Origin: Limnephilus marmoratus | Lineage: Eukaryota > Arthropoda > Insecta > Trichoptera > Limnephilidae | Direction: 5' to 3' | Length of the DNA stretch: 64,000 nt | Assembly: GCA_917880885.1 (NCBI GenBank) | Contig: OU862928.1 | Coordinates: 8,327,721 to 8,391,720 of the forward strand | Shown here: one piece after another, positions 20,331 to 31,120 of the stretch | How positions within the stretch are numbered: position 1 is the stretch's first letter | Layout of the letters: each line of letters begins with the position of its first letter | Notes under the pieces: model-generated | What the model saw: only the letters and a program-made list of their open reading frames with translations | What the model was told of the DNA's origin: nothing | The model's database searches: none | Translations under genes and position numbers: made by a program

Positions 20331-21176
20331 CAAATTCAATTTTATGCAAAGCCTATTTCTATGTATCCAATTTGTGCAACATTGTTTCATTATAATTTGC
20401 ACAAATTGGCTGCATTCTTCTAAATTGTCCTGAAATTGTGCAAAACTCATAATAAACAAAATATCGGAGAAGCGTAGAGTGTAGGGCGAGATTGAACGCT
20501 GTGGCGTTTTTTGCTTTGTTACGCAACAGCGGAACGAACGCAGTGGCGTTTTAACTCTAGACAATGAGATTTCTAAGAACTCATCTCAGTTCGGAGAATT
20601 GAGACGAAAAAAGGGCCTAGTATGGGCAGACTCCCGGCTCAGAGCCCTTTAAATACGGCCGATATTGCGCTAGATCGGCAGAGCTCCAGATCTCAACATC
20701 ACATCAGCATCTTGCCTTCTCTTCTGCCTTCTCCGATCGAATCTACTGGACAAGTTGGACTTCTTCTTGGCCCTGGCCGCACCGCTCACCAAGAAGACTC
20801 CGCATACATTTTCGAAACGCCTTTATCAAGGCGCAGGTTACCCCTCTACTCCGCTCTATCTCCCTTCTTCCCCTCGCCTTCGATCCGTTTCTCCCTGCAA
20901 TTTCTCCCCATTTTCCCTCGCCTTCTCCCCATTTCTCCCTTTCTCCCTACATTTACCCCATTTTTCCCTTCTCTCTCTCACTTTTTCTCCCTTTCTCCCC
21001 AGGTGTCGGAACGGCCAGCCGGCAACTTCCCACTACATCGTCTGTGCGGGTGGCGGTTACAGTGCCATGTCTCGTACAGAATAATAATAATCAATATCTT
21101 CTAATATATAAAAATCAATTTTTGTTTGTTTGTTTATTTGTTTGCTCGTATGTTATGCGCTGCTACACCGTTCATC
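20331..21176. other. Unassigned region with a pyrimidine-rich tract
   Basis: About 20830-21000 is a strongly CT-rich tract (repeated TTCTCCC and CCCTTC) ending in CCCCAG, which looks like a splice acceptor but has no partner I can identify. A CTTTAAATACGG motif near 20648 resembles a TATA box. The CT-rich open frames are low-complexity and are not called. From 21100 a TATAAAAATCAATTTTTG motif leads into the fold-back element. Confidence 0.3.
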
Positions 21177-21870
21177 CGATTGCGATGAGACTTAGGTGAT
21201 TTGTTGTGCGCACGCCCGCGAAGGTTATAGGCTATTTATATTGGTAAGCTCTAGCGTTATAAAATTTGTAAAAATGAAAATGAGTGTGATATGATTTTAG
21301 ATTTTCACGGCCAAAAGTATTTTTGTTACTTGTTTTTGGGGTGTTATGCCGTGTTACGCTACCTCCTTCTTTAGCCAACGTTTCGGACAGCGTTACAGTG
21401 TCCATCATCAGGGCAGATGTGTCTATACAAATTTCATAACGCCAGAGCTTACCAATATAAATAGCCTATAATCTTCGCGGGCGTGTGCACAACAAATCAC
21501 CTTTTTTTTTTTTTACATGAGCTCCACACAGGAGGCCCTGAGGAAAATAATTTCCCTCAGGGCCTATGTCATCTTTGGGGATGCTGTGTGGAGGGTTTTT
21601 TTTAGGAAAGGAATGAGGAGAGTTCTGGGAAGGAAAAGGGTTTAAGGGGTGGGTAGGTATCTGGGGTTCAGTATGTCCTGATCATCAGCCTCCAAGACCT
21701 AGACAAACCTCACCCCATGAACCCGGGCACCCCTGCTAAATCACCAAACGTAGCGAACCACTTGGGGTGACCTATGGCAGAGGTGTTGGTTATCCAATAA
21801 AGGTTCCCCGGGCGGTGGTACCCATTCACGCCTCCCAAATATAAATTCACCTAAGTCTCATCGCAATCTT
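21177..21870. mobile_element. Fold-back element with internal LINE-tail insertion
   Basis: The segment 21180-21273 (TTGCGATGAGACTTAGGTGA, GCGCACGCCCGCGAAGGTTA) is matched in reverse complement by 21425-21506 and continues at 21844-21870 after the LINE-tail insertion is skipped. The interruption at AATCACC / AATTCACC looks like that insertion's target duplication. The centre contains GTTTCGGACAG and CATCATCAGG motifs. Confidence 0.65.
21507..21843 (-). mobile_element. SINE-like element with LINE-C tail, copy 1
   Basis: Read on the minus strand it starts near GGGTACCACCGCCCGGGGAA, passes through TTATTGGATAACCAACACC and GTGGTTCGCTACGTTTGGTG, and ends with the LINE-C terminal palindrome and poly(A). 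The 5' part is shared with copies at 39150-39625, 51548-51828 and (diverged) 54025-54145, but not with LINE-C coding copies. No open frame is seen, so it may be a SINE that has captured the LINE-C tail. Confidence 0.65.
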
Positions 21871-21872
21871 TG

Positions 21873-22015
21873 AACTTTAACCTTTGAGCTTTAAACTTTG
21901 TGCTGTGAGCTTTAATTTTTTTAGTTTTAAGTTTTGAGATTTAAGCTTTGAGCTTTAAGCTTTGAGTTTTAAGATTTGAGCTTTAAGCTTTTAGCTTTGA
22001 GCTTTGAGATTTAAT
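21873..22015. repeat. Degenerate (GAGCTTTAAGCTTT) minisatellite, locus 1
   Basis: Many variants of TTTGAGCTTTAAGC follow one another, with GAGCTTT as the most constant core. The same motif forms a second array at about 33510-33600 in the same orientation. Confidence 0.8.
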
Positions 22016-22369
22016 TAGATTTATTTATTTATTTATTGACGCCCTATTGGGCTTTTATATAACAAATACAAATTTCATTTATAACAACAGTATAACATAA
22101 ATAAAAAAGATTACAAAACATACAAATAAAGCATAAACTCAAAGTAAAAAAATAGGAATACATCTAATGCTATTTCCACATGGATGACTTTAGAGAACTC
22201 GTGGTTATAACAATTCATATACCTACAAGCAACAAAAACATTAAAAATAATCAAAACACATTACGACATTACACATTACATTACATAAAACACATTACAC
22301 ATTAGTATTTGGAATAAGACCAAAAAAAAAAAAAAAACAAAAGAATATCGAAAAAAATAAAATGATTTC

Positions 22370-22939
22370 TCATTCATTATTTACATCTATAAAGTGGTGG
22401 ACTGATTTGGCTTTAAATGTATCGAAATTTAAATTAAAAATGTCAGCGATATCAGTTAGTCCATTGCCCAACCTGTGTAGTCTTTCCATTACAGAATTCG
22501 TAGCGAAGTTATTGTTGTAAAATAAAATATTTCGTCTTGTGTAAAATAACATATTTTTGAGGTATATTTAAGGATAACAAGTTTATAGCGCCAGGGCAGT
22601 CCAACCTTGAATGAACAATTTTATATAATAAAAGGAGATCAAATATTTTTCGCCTTTCAGATAATTTCCATAAGTTAAGTTTACTGCGTAAATTGACATA
22701 ATTGATTTCAATAATAGGAATACCAATTTTGAAATTAATAAAACGTAAAAATTTATTTTGAATTTTTTCAATTTGTGAACAATGAGAGTTGAAATGAGGA
22801 CTCCAAATGCTTGAATTGTATTCAACCTGACTTCTAACCAAAGACGTGTAGGTATAGTAATTTTATGATTTTTTATGTTATTAAAGTCTTTAGCGATTCT
22901 GAGAATAAATCCAAGCATTTGTAATCCCTTACTGGTAAT
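22370..22939 (-). pseudogene. LINE-A RT C-terminal domain
   Basis: On the minus strand, SKGLQMLGFILRIAKDFNNI begins directly at the hAT junction and continues after a frameshift as RSQVEYNSSIWSPHFNSHCS and QIEKIQNKFLRFINF, the typical thumb and C-terminal region of CR1/Jockey-group reverse transcriptases. It continues the sequence that ends RFLNHIISITS on the other side of the hAT insertion. Confidence 0.75.
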
Positions 22940-23331
22940 CATGGGCGCCCGCAGAAAATTTTCTAGGGGGGGGCAAAATATTTTTTGTAATGTTTTAATG
23001 TAGTTTTAATTTACTGTAGCGTATTTGTATGATGAACGAACGGACCGTACACTATAGTAATGAAGGGCGTACTGTAGCAACAATTTTTTTATTAACACAA
23101 TATATATGAGTATAACAAAAAAATAATACAACATAAATTTAAAATAAAATTTATTCTTTAAACAAGAATTGGAGTTGTCTGTTATCACTACCAAACATAT
23201 CTACAATTTTGTCCATAAAGTTTATTTTGTTGCAGTTCATTTTGTCTCTGTGTAAGCTTAAGAGGGTATAACCAGAGAAAACCAGAAATATGTCATTTTT
23301 AAATCAGATTTTAAACGTATTAAGGGCTTAA

Positions 23332-24109
23332 GGGGAACGTATTCACGGCCCATTTCTGCCCGTTTCATACATAAATCTTAGATTTGGATTTGAGATCAAA
23401 ATACCCAGCCAAACTGAAAAATTATTTTTGTAATCAAAAGGTATATCAAATATCTAATAAAGAAGTGAGCTAATTTATTTATTTTTGCTTTAAATTATAA
23501 GATATAGGCCACTAATTGATTTTGAAGGCAAATTAGGCAATTATTTTTGCTTTAAATTATAAGATATAGGCCACTAATTGATTTTGAAGGCAAATTAGGC
23601 AATTATTTGTAAGTAAAAGAAAAACTTTAAAAGATAATTTTACTATATTTATTTTAAAAATATAAAGAAAAAAAAATTCAAAATTCAAAAAATGCATTTT
23701 TCGGGTAATAATTTTGATATGTAAACGACCTTTTTTTATTCCGCCGTAAATAGGTAATTTGTATTTTTAATTTACACCCATCAATTTTTTTTATTATTAT
23801 TATTTTTTTAATTTTATTTTTATATTTCATCATATTTACATGATAAATACAGTAAAATATATTTTTTTAAGTCTTTTATTTACTCACAAATAATTGCCCA
23901 AATCACCTCTAAAATCCAGAAACATCAAAATATTTAATGGCCTATATAATTTAAAGCAAAAATAAATAAAGTAGCTCACATCCTGACTAGATATTTAATA
24001 AACCTTTTGATTACAAAAATAATTTTTCAGTTTGGTTAGGTATTTCGATCTCAAATCCAAATCTAAGTTTTGTGTGAAACGGGCAGAAATGAGCCGCGCA
24101 TACGTTCCC
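23332..24109. mobile_element. Fold-back element inside the hAT
   Basis: Left arm from GGGAACGTATTCACGGCCC runs through CATTTCTGCCCGTTTCATAC, and the right arm ends with the near-complement (GTGTGAAACGGGCAGAAATG ... TACGTTCCC). Arms are some 250 bp long and AT-rich in the centre. A remnant of the same family flanks LINE-B (26860-26926 and 29581-29700). No coding capacity. Confidence 0.75.
23481..23602. repeat. 61-bp tandem duplication
   Basis: TATTTTTGCTTTAAATTATA at 23481 recurs at 23542 as part of a 61-bp direct duplication within the left arm of the fold-back element. The two copies appear identical. The right arm carries only one unit, so the duplication happened after the fold-back structure arose. 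Confidence 0.85.
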
Positions 24110-24449
24110 GCAACCGGGATCGAAAAGAAGAAGATGCATAGATACGAAATTACGAATGTTAGAGGAGAGCGCTAACATTTTCAGCGACAAAATCGATGCG
24201 AAAATTGCGAAAATGTTTCATAAAATACGACTCGTTCAAAATATAGCAAAAATCACGTGGGGGCTGTGTCAAGTACAATTTAAAGAAACATTGTGAATTT
24301 TTTCATTCATGTAACTTTTAAAATATCCGAAACAGACTTGAAAAAAATCATTTTCGGAGCGTATGCGTTTGCGATTTTTTTCTATCGAGGGAATTTCATA
24401 TAATTTGCGTTTCGGCGTGGGGAATGTATAGATATTATTTTCTAAAATA

Positions 24450-24770
24450 ACATATTTATTTATTTAATTAATTTACGCCCGGAGGGCTTTTACATAAATA
24501 TATAAAGACAGCACAATTTTAACACGAGAAAGAAAAATATAATATAAAAAAAGTTACGATAGAAAACAAAAATACAAACATGAAATAAAAATAAAAGCAA
24601 CAAAAATTTAAAAGTACAGTGAGAAACAAAAACAATAAAGTTGCGATAAAAAAATAAAAAAAATATATATGCATGATATAAATATACAAGGAACAAAAAT
24701 TTTTAAGGACGGTGATCAGATGTGTTTCCAAATTTACAGCAATAATCATGAGTAACAAACACCAAACACC
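24450..24770 (-). mobile_element. LINE 3'-tail fragment
   Basis: The tract TATTTATTTATTTAATTAATTTACGCCC..GGGCTTTTACATAAA parallels the 3' end of LINE-A at 22022-22060. It is a 5'-truncated tail of the same or a related LINE, minus orientation. The open frames across it are low-complexity phenylalanine-rich and not coding. Confidence 0.55.
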
Positions 24771-25491
24771 TAAGTACTTATTGATTTCTCAAAGCGTGAA
24801 ACCGCTATGTGTAGATAGATGTAGGTTCGTAAGTTGCAGGAGTTCAGAACTGTTCAATTTGAATTTATATTTAAATTGAACATATATTTTTTTAAGAGCT
24901 TAAAAACTTCAAATATTTAAGAGGGATATGCAAGAAATCGGTAGAAATTCGGGTTGCGGGCCCTTAACTCTTTTCCACAAAAATACAAATTGATTTCGAA
25001 AGACTGTTATTTTATCTATTAAATGTATGTTTTTAGGAAAAAAATGTTTATTTTTAGTATAAAAATGGTTATACCATAGGTCGTTGACAGATTTGTTAAA
25101 TTGTCAAAAAAGATTTTGTATTATAAAACACCCATTTCAAATCATATAAATCATTCAGCAAAATAAATCAATACATTATCTGGTAAACGTATGTTTCAGA
25201 TTTTTAATTTTTGTTTAAATAAAATCATTAATTAATATATACGTACATGTGTTTCTTGGCGAAAATTAGTCCGTTTGTGTATTTATTTGCGCACTTACGA
25301 ACTAATATATTTCAGATTTTTTTAACATTCTTATTTTGCTTAGACATTATTGAAAAATGGTTAATACTGATGATCAAAAAATAATTACAAAAAGTACATA
25401 ATTTTAATAGTTTTATCATCACGCCTTTCAGCATTTTTGGATGTAGGTATAAATTAAAGCAAATTTGGAATGAAATAAAATCGATATTGAG

Positions 25492-25775
25492 TTATAATTT
25501 TGAAACGCTGGTACGGAGAATAATTAATGTTTCTCCTTGGAACCGCCCTGTACGATCGTAAGAACATCTTTCTACCAAATGTGGATTTTCGGCCGCTGCC
25601 TGGTTAAACGTCCTTAACATGCACAATCCAAACAGACGTTCATCTGACATTGTAGATCTAAGCCATGTTTTTACACGACGTAATGTGCTGAACGATCGCT
25701 CCACCGTACATGTTGTTGCTGGTAATGTGAGCAAAACTAGTAAGGCATACCTGACACCATTTGACTATTTTCAAT
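25492..25775 (-). pseudogene. hAT transposase C-terminal dimerisation fragment
   Basis: The frame contains LPATTCTVERSFSTLRRVKT and WLRSTMSDERLFGLCMLRTF, the conserved hAT dimerisation region seen in ZMYM/ZBED-related transposases (the E-R-x-F-S core is clear). The catalytic RNase-H-like domain is absent from the element, so this is a deletion remnant, not a working enzyme. Confidence 0.85.
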
Positions 25776-25837
25776 CAATCCAGGGGGGGGCAAGTGCCCC
25801 CCCCTTGCCCCCCCCTGCGGGCGCCCATGCTGGTAAT

Positions 25838-26553
25838 GCTAATAATGTGATTCAAGAAGCGTAATTTGGAGTCAAAGATAACGCCAAAGTCGTTGAATTC
25901 AAAGACTCTTTTTAGAGTGGCATTGTTAATTGTATAGTCAAATAATAAAGGGATTTTAGATCTATGAAAACTGATCGTTTGGCATTTGTTGATATTAAGA
26001 TATAATTTGTTTGCGATGCACCAATCATAAAGTTTATTTAAGTTCATTTGTAGAGTTAAGCAATCAGAAGAATTTTCGATCGATTTAAATATCTTTAGTT
26101 CGTCGGCAAATAGAAGAAAGTGAATATTATCGAAAATTAATGAAATGTCGTTAATAAATAGTAGGAAAAGAATTGGTCCTAGGTGGGAACCTTGGGGGAC
26201 CCCACTAAAGGCAACAAAAGTGTATGAAGTTGTGGAGTTAATTTTTACAGATAGTTTTCTGTTTGATAAGTAGCTTCTAAGCCATTCGAGAAAGTTGCCG
26301 CTTATTCCCAAGTGTTTTAATTTTTCCATTAAAATGCGATGAGAAACAGTATCAAAGGCTTTGCTAAAATCAGTATAAATAGTGTCAACTTGATGACCCT
26401 TGGAAAGTGCATTAGAAATAAAATTTTCATAAAGCAATAAATTAAATGACGTAGATCTGCCTGGCATGAAACCATGTTGAAATATTGATATAAGTGGTTT
26501 AATTTGATGCATGATTTTACCTTTTCAAAAAGTTTAGGTAGTGATTCAAGGGC
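25838..26553 (-). pseudogene. LINE-A reverse transcriptase core
   Basis: Minus-strand frame with HGFMPGRSTSFNLLLYENF, YTDFSKAFDTVSHRILMEKL, SGVPQGSHLGPILFLLFIND and the catalytic block FLLFADELK, where the expected YADD reads FADE. The last aspartate is lost, so this copy is catalytically dead even apart from its truncations. Just upstream, ALESLPKLFEKV matches the continuation of NYRPIG at the other side of the 26554-30385 interruption. Confidence 0.85.
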
Positions 26554-26925
26554 GGCTGGTTGAACAGTGTGTTTGTGTGCAGCACTGGTAAATTATATCG
26601 TCTAAAATTACTTTATAATATCTTACCGAAAAATATAAAATCTATGAATTTCATTAAAAATATCACCTACCAATATAATGCATAATATAATATGAATCAG
26701 GGAGAGTAAATTCTCAAAGTTCCACGTGAATTCACCCTGTCCGGTGTGCAGGCCGTTTGCAAGCGGAACGAATTATGTTTTTGTATCGAATATCCCAAAC
26801 ATCGCCAGCGCGCAACGCCGGCCATATGTATGATAAATTAAGTTATATCGGTGTGCCACCCAGAGGCCTTTATCATACAAACTTAAATTTGGATTTAAGG
26901 CCAAAATACTTAACCAAACTGAATA

Positions 26926-29580
26926 ATTGGCCAATAATGAAAATGGCCACCCAAAAAAATATGATTACATGCAGACACTTGCATACCATGGATTTGAAAG
27001 CCTAATTGAGGAACCTACACGTGTATTTAATGATAGCAAAACTTGCATTGATCATATCTTTAGTAAAACTAATAAAAAAACTCAAGCCATTATTTATACT
27101 ACCACATTGACAGACCATTACACAATAATTCTATCTATAACAAAAAATAACTCTTATGTAAACCAAAATACGAAATCACTCCTAACGAAGTCTGAAACAA
27201 ATTGGGAAAACGTCAAAAGGGAGTTATCAATGAATGACTGGACCGCCCTTCTGGAAAAAGATGATACTGATACTGCTTGGAGTTATTTTGTAGAAATTAT
27301 ACAGCACAGTATTCTATCTAACACCAAAACCACAGATAAAAAGGTATCTCATAAAAATATTCACATTAAACCATGGATCAGTCAAAATATTATAAACTCA
27401 ATCAGAAAAAGAGATGAACTGCACAGAAAAGTAAAAATCAACCCTTATGATGTCCATACACTTCGATTCTACAAAAGATATCGTAATACATGTAAAAATG
27501 TAATTCGTTATGCTAAAGAAACATTCTATAAAAACAAAATCGATGAATGCAATAATGATTCCCGTAAACTCTGGCAGATCATTAATGAAATTACAAATAC
27601 TAAAGCATCGCATAAAGACAAAAACATCAAAGAATTAAACATTGATGAGATTCCCACATCTTTTACGAAACACCCAGACAAACTTCTTGACTTTATAAAC
27701 AACTACTTTTGCAATATAGGCTCTAACCTTGCAAATAAAATTAAACAAAATTCTACTACTGTTGAAAACACAATGAGAAATGATGATGTAAATCATGAAA
27801 ACAGCCTCAATATAGTCAAGATAACAAGTGACGAAATAAGAAATATTATAACCTCCTTAAACACAAATACCTCATCGGGAAATGAACTGATATCAAGCAA
27901 ATCAATTAAATACCTACAAAATGAGTTAATTCAACCACTGACATACCTTGTAAATCTATCAATATCTAAAGGTGTTTTTCCCGCTTGTCTTAAAATTGCT
28001 ACGATCATACCATTATATAAAAATGGTCCCAAAAATGATATTTCAAATTATCGACCAATTAGTATTTTAACTCCTCTATCGAAAATATTGGAAAAAGTAA
28101 TAAAAAAACAAGTTCTTACATTTTTGGATACCAATAAAGTATTATTACCTACGCAGTATGGTTTTAGGAAAAACCTGGGTACTGGTGATGCTATAGCTAA
28201 TGTAACTAATACAATTATTAGAAAGCTGGATGAAGGCAAAAAATGCTTAGCAGTTTTCATTGATCTTCAAAAAGCTTTCGATACAATTGATCATAAAATA
28301 CTGTACTTAAAACTAAAAAAAATGGAATAACTGAAACAACTCTAAACCTACTTAGAAGTTATTTAACTGGAAGAGAACAAATTGTACAAATTGGTAAAAG
28401 AAAGAGCAAATCTCTTCCAATTAAATTCGGGGTCCCCCAGGGAAGCGTATTAGGACCAATACTATTTCTCATATATATAAATGACCTTATGAATCTTCCC
28501 ATAAATGGAAACATAATGAGCTTTGCAGATGACACTGTTATTATATTCCACGAACAAGATTGGACAAGAACTTACAAAGAGGCGGAACATGGCCTGGCTG
28601 TACTTCAAAACTGGCTAAAAGTAAACTCCCTTACATTAAATGTAAATAAAACTAAATATCTCACTTTCTCCAAAAACAAAAGAGGACAACCAATGAATGT
28701 GCATACCCTCAAATTACATGAATGTCAAAATACTTTTCCACAATGTTCCTGCCCGTCTATATCCCAAACAAAAAGTATTAAATATCTTGGGATTGAAATT
28801 GATGAAAATCTACAGTGGAATTCACACATTGATCTTACCTCAAAAAAGCTAACAAAACTCATCTACTTCTTCAAAAAATTAAGAAACATCTTGTCGATGA
28901 GGGATCTAAAGAGAGTATATTATGCTTTATGCCACTCTCGATTGGAATATGGAGTAATAGGATGGGGCTCAGCAGCATCAAATCACTTAAAACAACTTAA
29001 GATAACTCAGAATTGCATCATAAAGACCATTCTAAAGGTCCCTATAAGGACGTCAACAACAGAAATTTTTAAACAGTTTGATGTTCCAAGCATACAGAAA
29101 ATCTATGCCAAAAACATTCTAGTACATCACCACAAAAACGACCCAGAGAAAGAAACCTCACATGCTCATAAAACCAGAGCCAAACAAACAGACACACTTA
29201 ATATACCAAAGTGTAACTCCTCATTTGGTCAAAGAAGTTCTGAATTTTTAGCAGTAAAGTTATATAACAAACTCCCACTTAGTATCAAACAATTTAAAAC
29301 AAAAAATAGCTACATTATGGACATTAAATGTTGGCTGAAGGAACTACCGGAAAATGACCTTACTAGTATACTTAAAACATCATAGAAGTTTCTGGAAAAC
29401 TCTATCCAAACAAGTTAAACCATAGAAGTCGCTGAAAAACTTATCCAAAGCGTAGTCCCCCTCAGCACAGGATCTCCTAGTGAGGAGGACTTCGAATATA
29501 TTTCTATTTTACATATACATCTAACTAACATGTTTCATATAAAAATGTAAAAAATATTATATAGTTACAAAAAAAAAAAA
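26926..29580 (+). mobile_element. LINE-B: 5'-truncated non-LTR retrotransposon with poly(A)
   Basis: Coding sequence starts abruptly inside the endonuclease domain and runs to an A-rich tail at about 29570-29586, so the copy is 5'-truncated. It interrupts a fold-back element whose two halves lie at 26860-26926 and 29581-29700 (AAACTGAATAATT on the left, TTTAATCAAAAGG on the right). CR1/Jockey-group by RT style. Confidence 0.85.
26927..29385 (+). pseudogene. LINE-B ORF2 (endonuclease C-terminus and RT), one frameshift
   Basis: The frame opens with the end of an apurinic-type endonuclease (HGFESLIEEPTRVF, CIDHIF, TDHY) and continues into the RT with ISNYRPISILTPLSKILEKV, YGFRKNLGTGDAIANV and FIDLQKAFDTIDHK. 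A single indel in an A-run at about 28313-28322 shifts to the frame with FGVPQGSVLGPILFLIYIND, MSFADDTVI (intact catalytic ADD) and WLKVNSLTLNVNKTKYLTFS. It ends at 29385. No stop other than that shift breaks the RT, so this is a fairly young copy. Confidence 0.88.
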
Positions 29581-29700
29581 AAAAAATTCTTTTTTTAATC
29601 AAAAGGTACAGCAAATACCTAAATTTTACATATATTTGCTTTTTTATTGATTGATGTTTTAAATTATAAAACGCAGATCATTAAGGAATACAATTTTTTC
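29581..29700. repeat. Right half of fold-back element split by LINE-B
   Basis: TTTAATCAAAAGGTACAGCA and GTTTTAAATTATAAAACGCA follow the same order as in the fold-back element at 23420-23520. The left half is at about 26860-26926. Together they show that LINE-B inserted into an older fold-back copy. Confidence 0.6.
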
Positions 29701-29802
29701 ATAGGTAACTTTGACAATTTTGCCCTCGTGCTGTTTATACATTGTTTATAAATACTGTTTGTATCCTGTTTAAAATGAAATATAAAACTAACTAACCAAC
29801 CA

Positions 29803-30000
29803 TCACGCCGTTTCCCCACAGGGGTAGGCAGAGAGGACGGACCGCCAAATAACTCGGTCTTGGCACACATTCGTTGCCTCACTCACAATCATACATTCTC
29901 TTCTATTATTTCGACTTTCGACATGGCCCGACTCAAGTATCTTATTCACTTGCTCGTGCCATGTCTTCCTCGGGCGTCCCTGACTTCTTCTACCATTCAC
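29803..30000 (-). pseudogene. LINE C-terminal remnant
   Basis: A minus-strand frame with RRSQGRPRKTWHEQVNKIL and DRVIWRSVLSAYP resembles the extreme C-terminus of RTE- or R4-like LINE proteins. Nothing else of that element is recognisable, so it is a relic inside the block that interrupts LINE-A. Confidence 0.45.
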
Positions 30001-30384
30001 ATTTGCGTCGTATATTCTTCTTACACTACTTTCAAATTTATTTTATTTTATGAAACTAAAAAAACTACTTTTATGAAAATAAAATAAATTAAACATTGTA
30101 CAACAAAAGAGTTTTTTGGGTTGAAATTTAAGATTTATTTACGAAAAAATTGTATTGTGTTTTTATTTTCTTAGTACCGAAAAATAAAAATTTTAATTAA
30201 AAGGCGATATGCAGAAGTTTTCGCACTTCGAAAACAGCTTAAAATAGATCTTCTCTCCAAATAAGATTAGTGGAATCATTTTTAGCTAATGTTGCTTAGT
30301 AATCGTTATCTCATAGTTACGGATTATCAGTGAACCACCACGTTTTCAGGGCAGCGGCCGCCACTGAGTGATGACATAATACAT

Positions 30385-30781
30385 ACCTATGGGTCTATAA
30401 TTTTCAATTTGACTTTTATCTCCTTTTTTAAAAATAGGTGTTATAAAGCTACTTTTCCAAATTTCAGGAAAACAACCTGTAGAAAAAGATAAATTGAAAA
30501 TTATAGTAATAGGAAGAGCTAGAACATGAACACAGTTTTTGAAGTAATATTGAGGGAATCATATCTGGCCCCGAATTCGACCTGATATCTAGCTGTTTGA
30601 TAAAAGTCACAACATCATTTGCTTCCACATGGATGCTATGCAAGTTGAGTGAGCTTTCGGTAAATTGGGGTTTATCAGATAAAATGTTTTCACTGTCTTC
30701 AACGTATACACTCTTAAAGAAATCTGCAAATAAATTTACAATATCGTTTTTGACATGACCCACTTTTTTCCCGAAAAACAT
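30385..30781 (-). pseudogene. LINE-A start of RT domain
   Basis: Minus-strand fragments with VEANDVVTFIKQLDIRSNSG and SGPDMIPSILLQKL, then after a frame change CFPEIWKSSFITPIFKKGDK and NYRPIG, are the first conserved RT blocks. The sequence stops at the 26554-30385 interruption. Confidence 0.75.
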
Positions 30782-31120
30782 TGTACCGGGAAAGTTAGAG
30801 TTATTTTTCCGAAAGGAGTTAGCGTAATTCCAAAATTTATTAATATTTGTTTAAATAGAATTTTCAACATTGTTGGTGTATTTCTTAAAACATACTTTCG
30901 ATTTCCTAGTACAATCTTTGCGCAAAACAGAGAATGCAATATAATTATCTAGCGTTCTATTTATTTTATAACGTTTGTGGGCAATTTTTTTTATCATATG
31001 TTAGATTAATTAGTTCAGAATTGAACCATTTAGGGAATTTAGAAGTGTAATATTTTTGTAGGGGAACAAAGCTCTCGATTGCTTGATAAATTACAATGTA
31101 AAAATATTCTAAGGCCTCAT

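Larger units (their letters stand above)
22940..25829 (-). mobile_element. hAT transposon (2890 bp) inserted in LINE-A
   Basis: Termini CATGGGCGCCCGCAG and its exact complement are flanked by the 8-bp duplication CTGGTAAT (22932-22939 and 25830-25837). Removing element and one duplication restores the LINE-A frame. Only the C-terminal dimerisation part of a hAT transposase is recognisable (25492-25734), on the minus strand. The rest is non-coding and carries a fold-back element (23332-24109) and a LINE tail (24450-24770). Confidence 0.9.
26554..30385. mobile_element. 3.8-kb interruption of LINE-A (composite)
   Basis: LINE-A RT sequence stops at about 30385 (SQIENYRPIG) and resumes at about 26553 (ALESLPKLFEK). 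The intervening DNA contains a fold-back element remnant (26860-26926, 29581-29700), LINE-B inserted in it, and another LINE C-terminal remnant (29803-30000). I could not find unambiguous inverted termini or a target duplication for the outer element, so its class is unknown. Confidence 0.6.

Noticed and set aside
20116..20433. Repetitive cysteine/leucine-rich small proteins over the minisatellite
   Set aside because: They arise because a 42-bp unit preserves frame. There is no independent coding evidence.
20622..21104. Serine/proline-rich open frames in the pyrimidine tract
   Set aside because: Low-complexity translation of a CT-rich tract, open in more than one frame, with no conserved motif.
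24490..24758. Phenylalanine-rich membrane-like small proteins
   Set aside because: Translation of an AT-rich LINE tail; both frames are low complexity.
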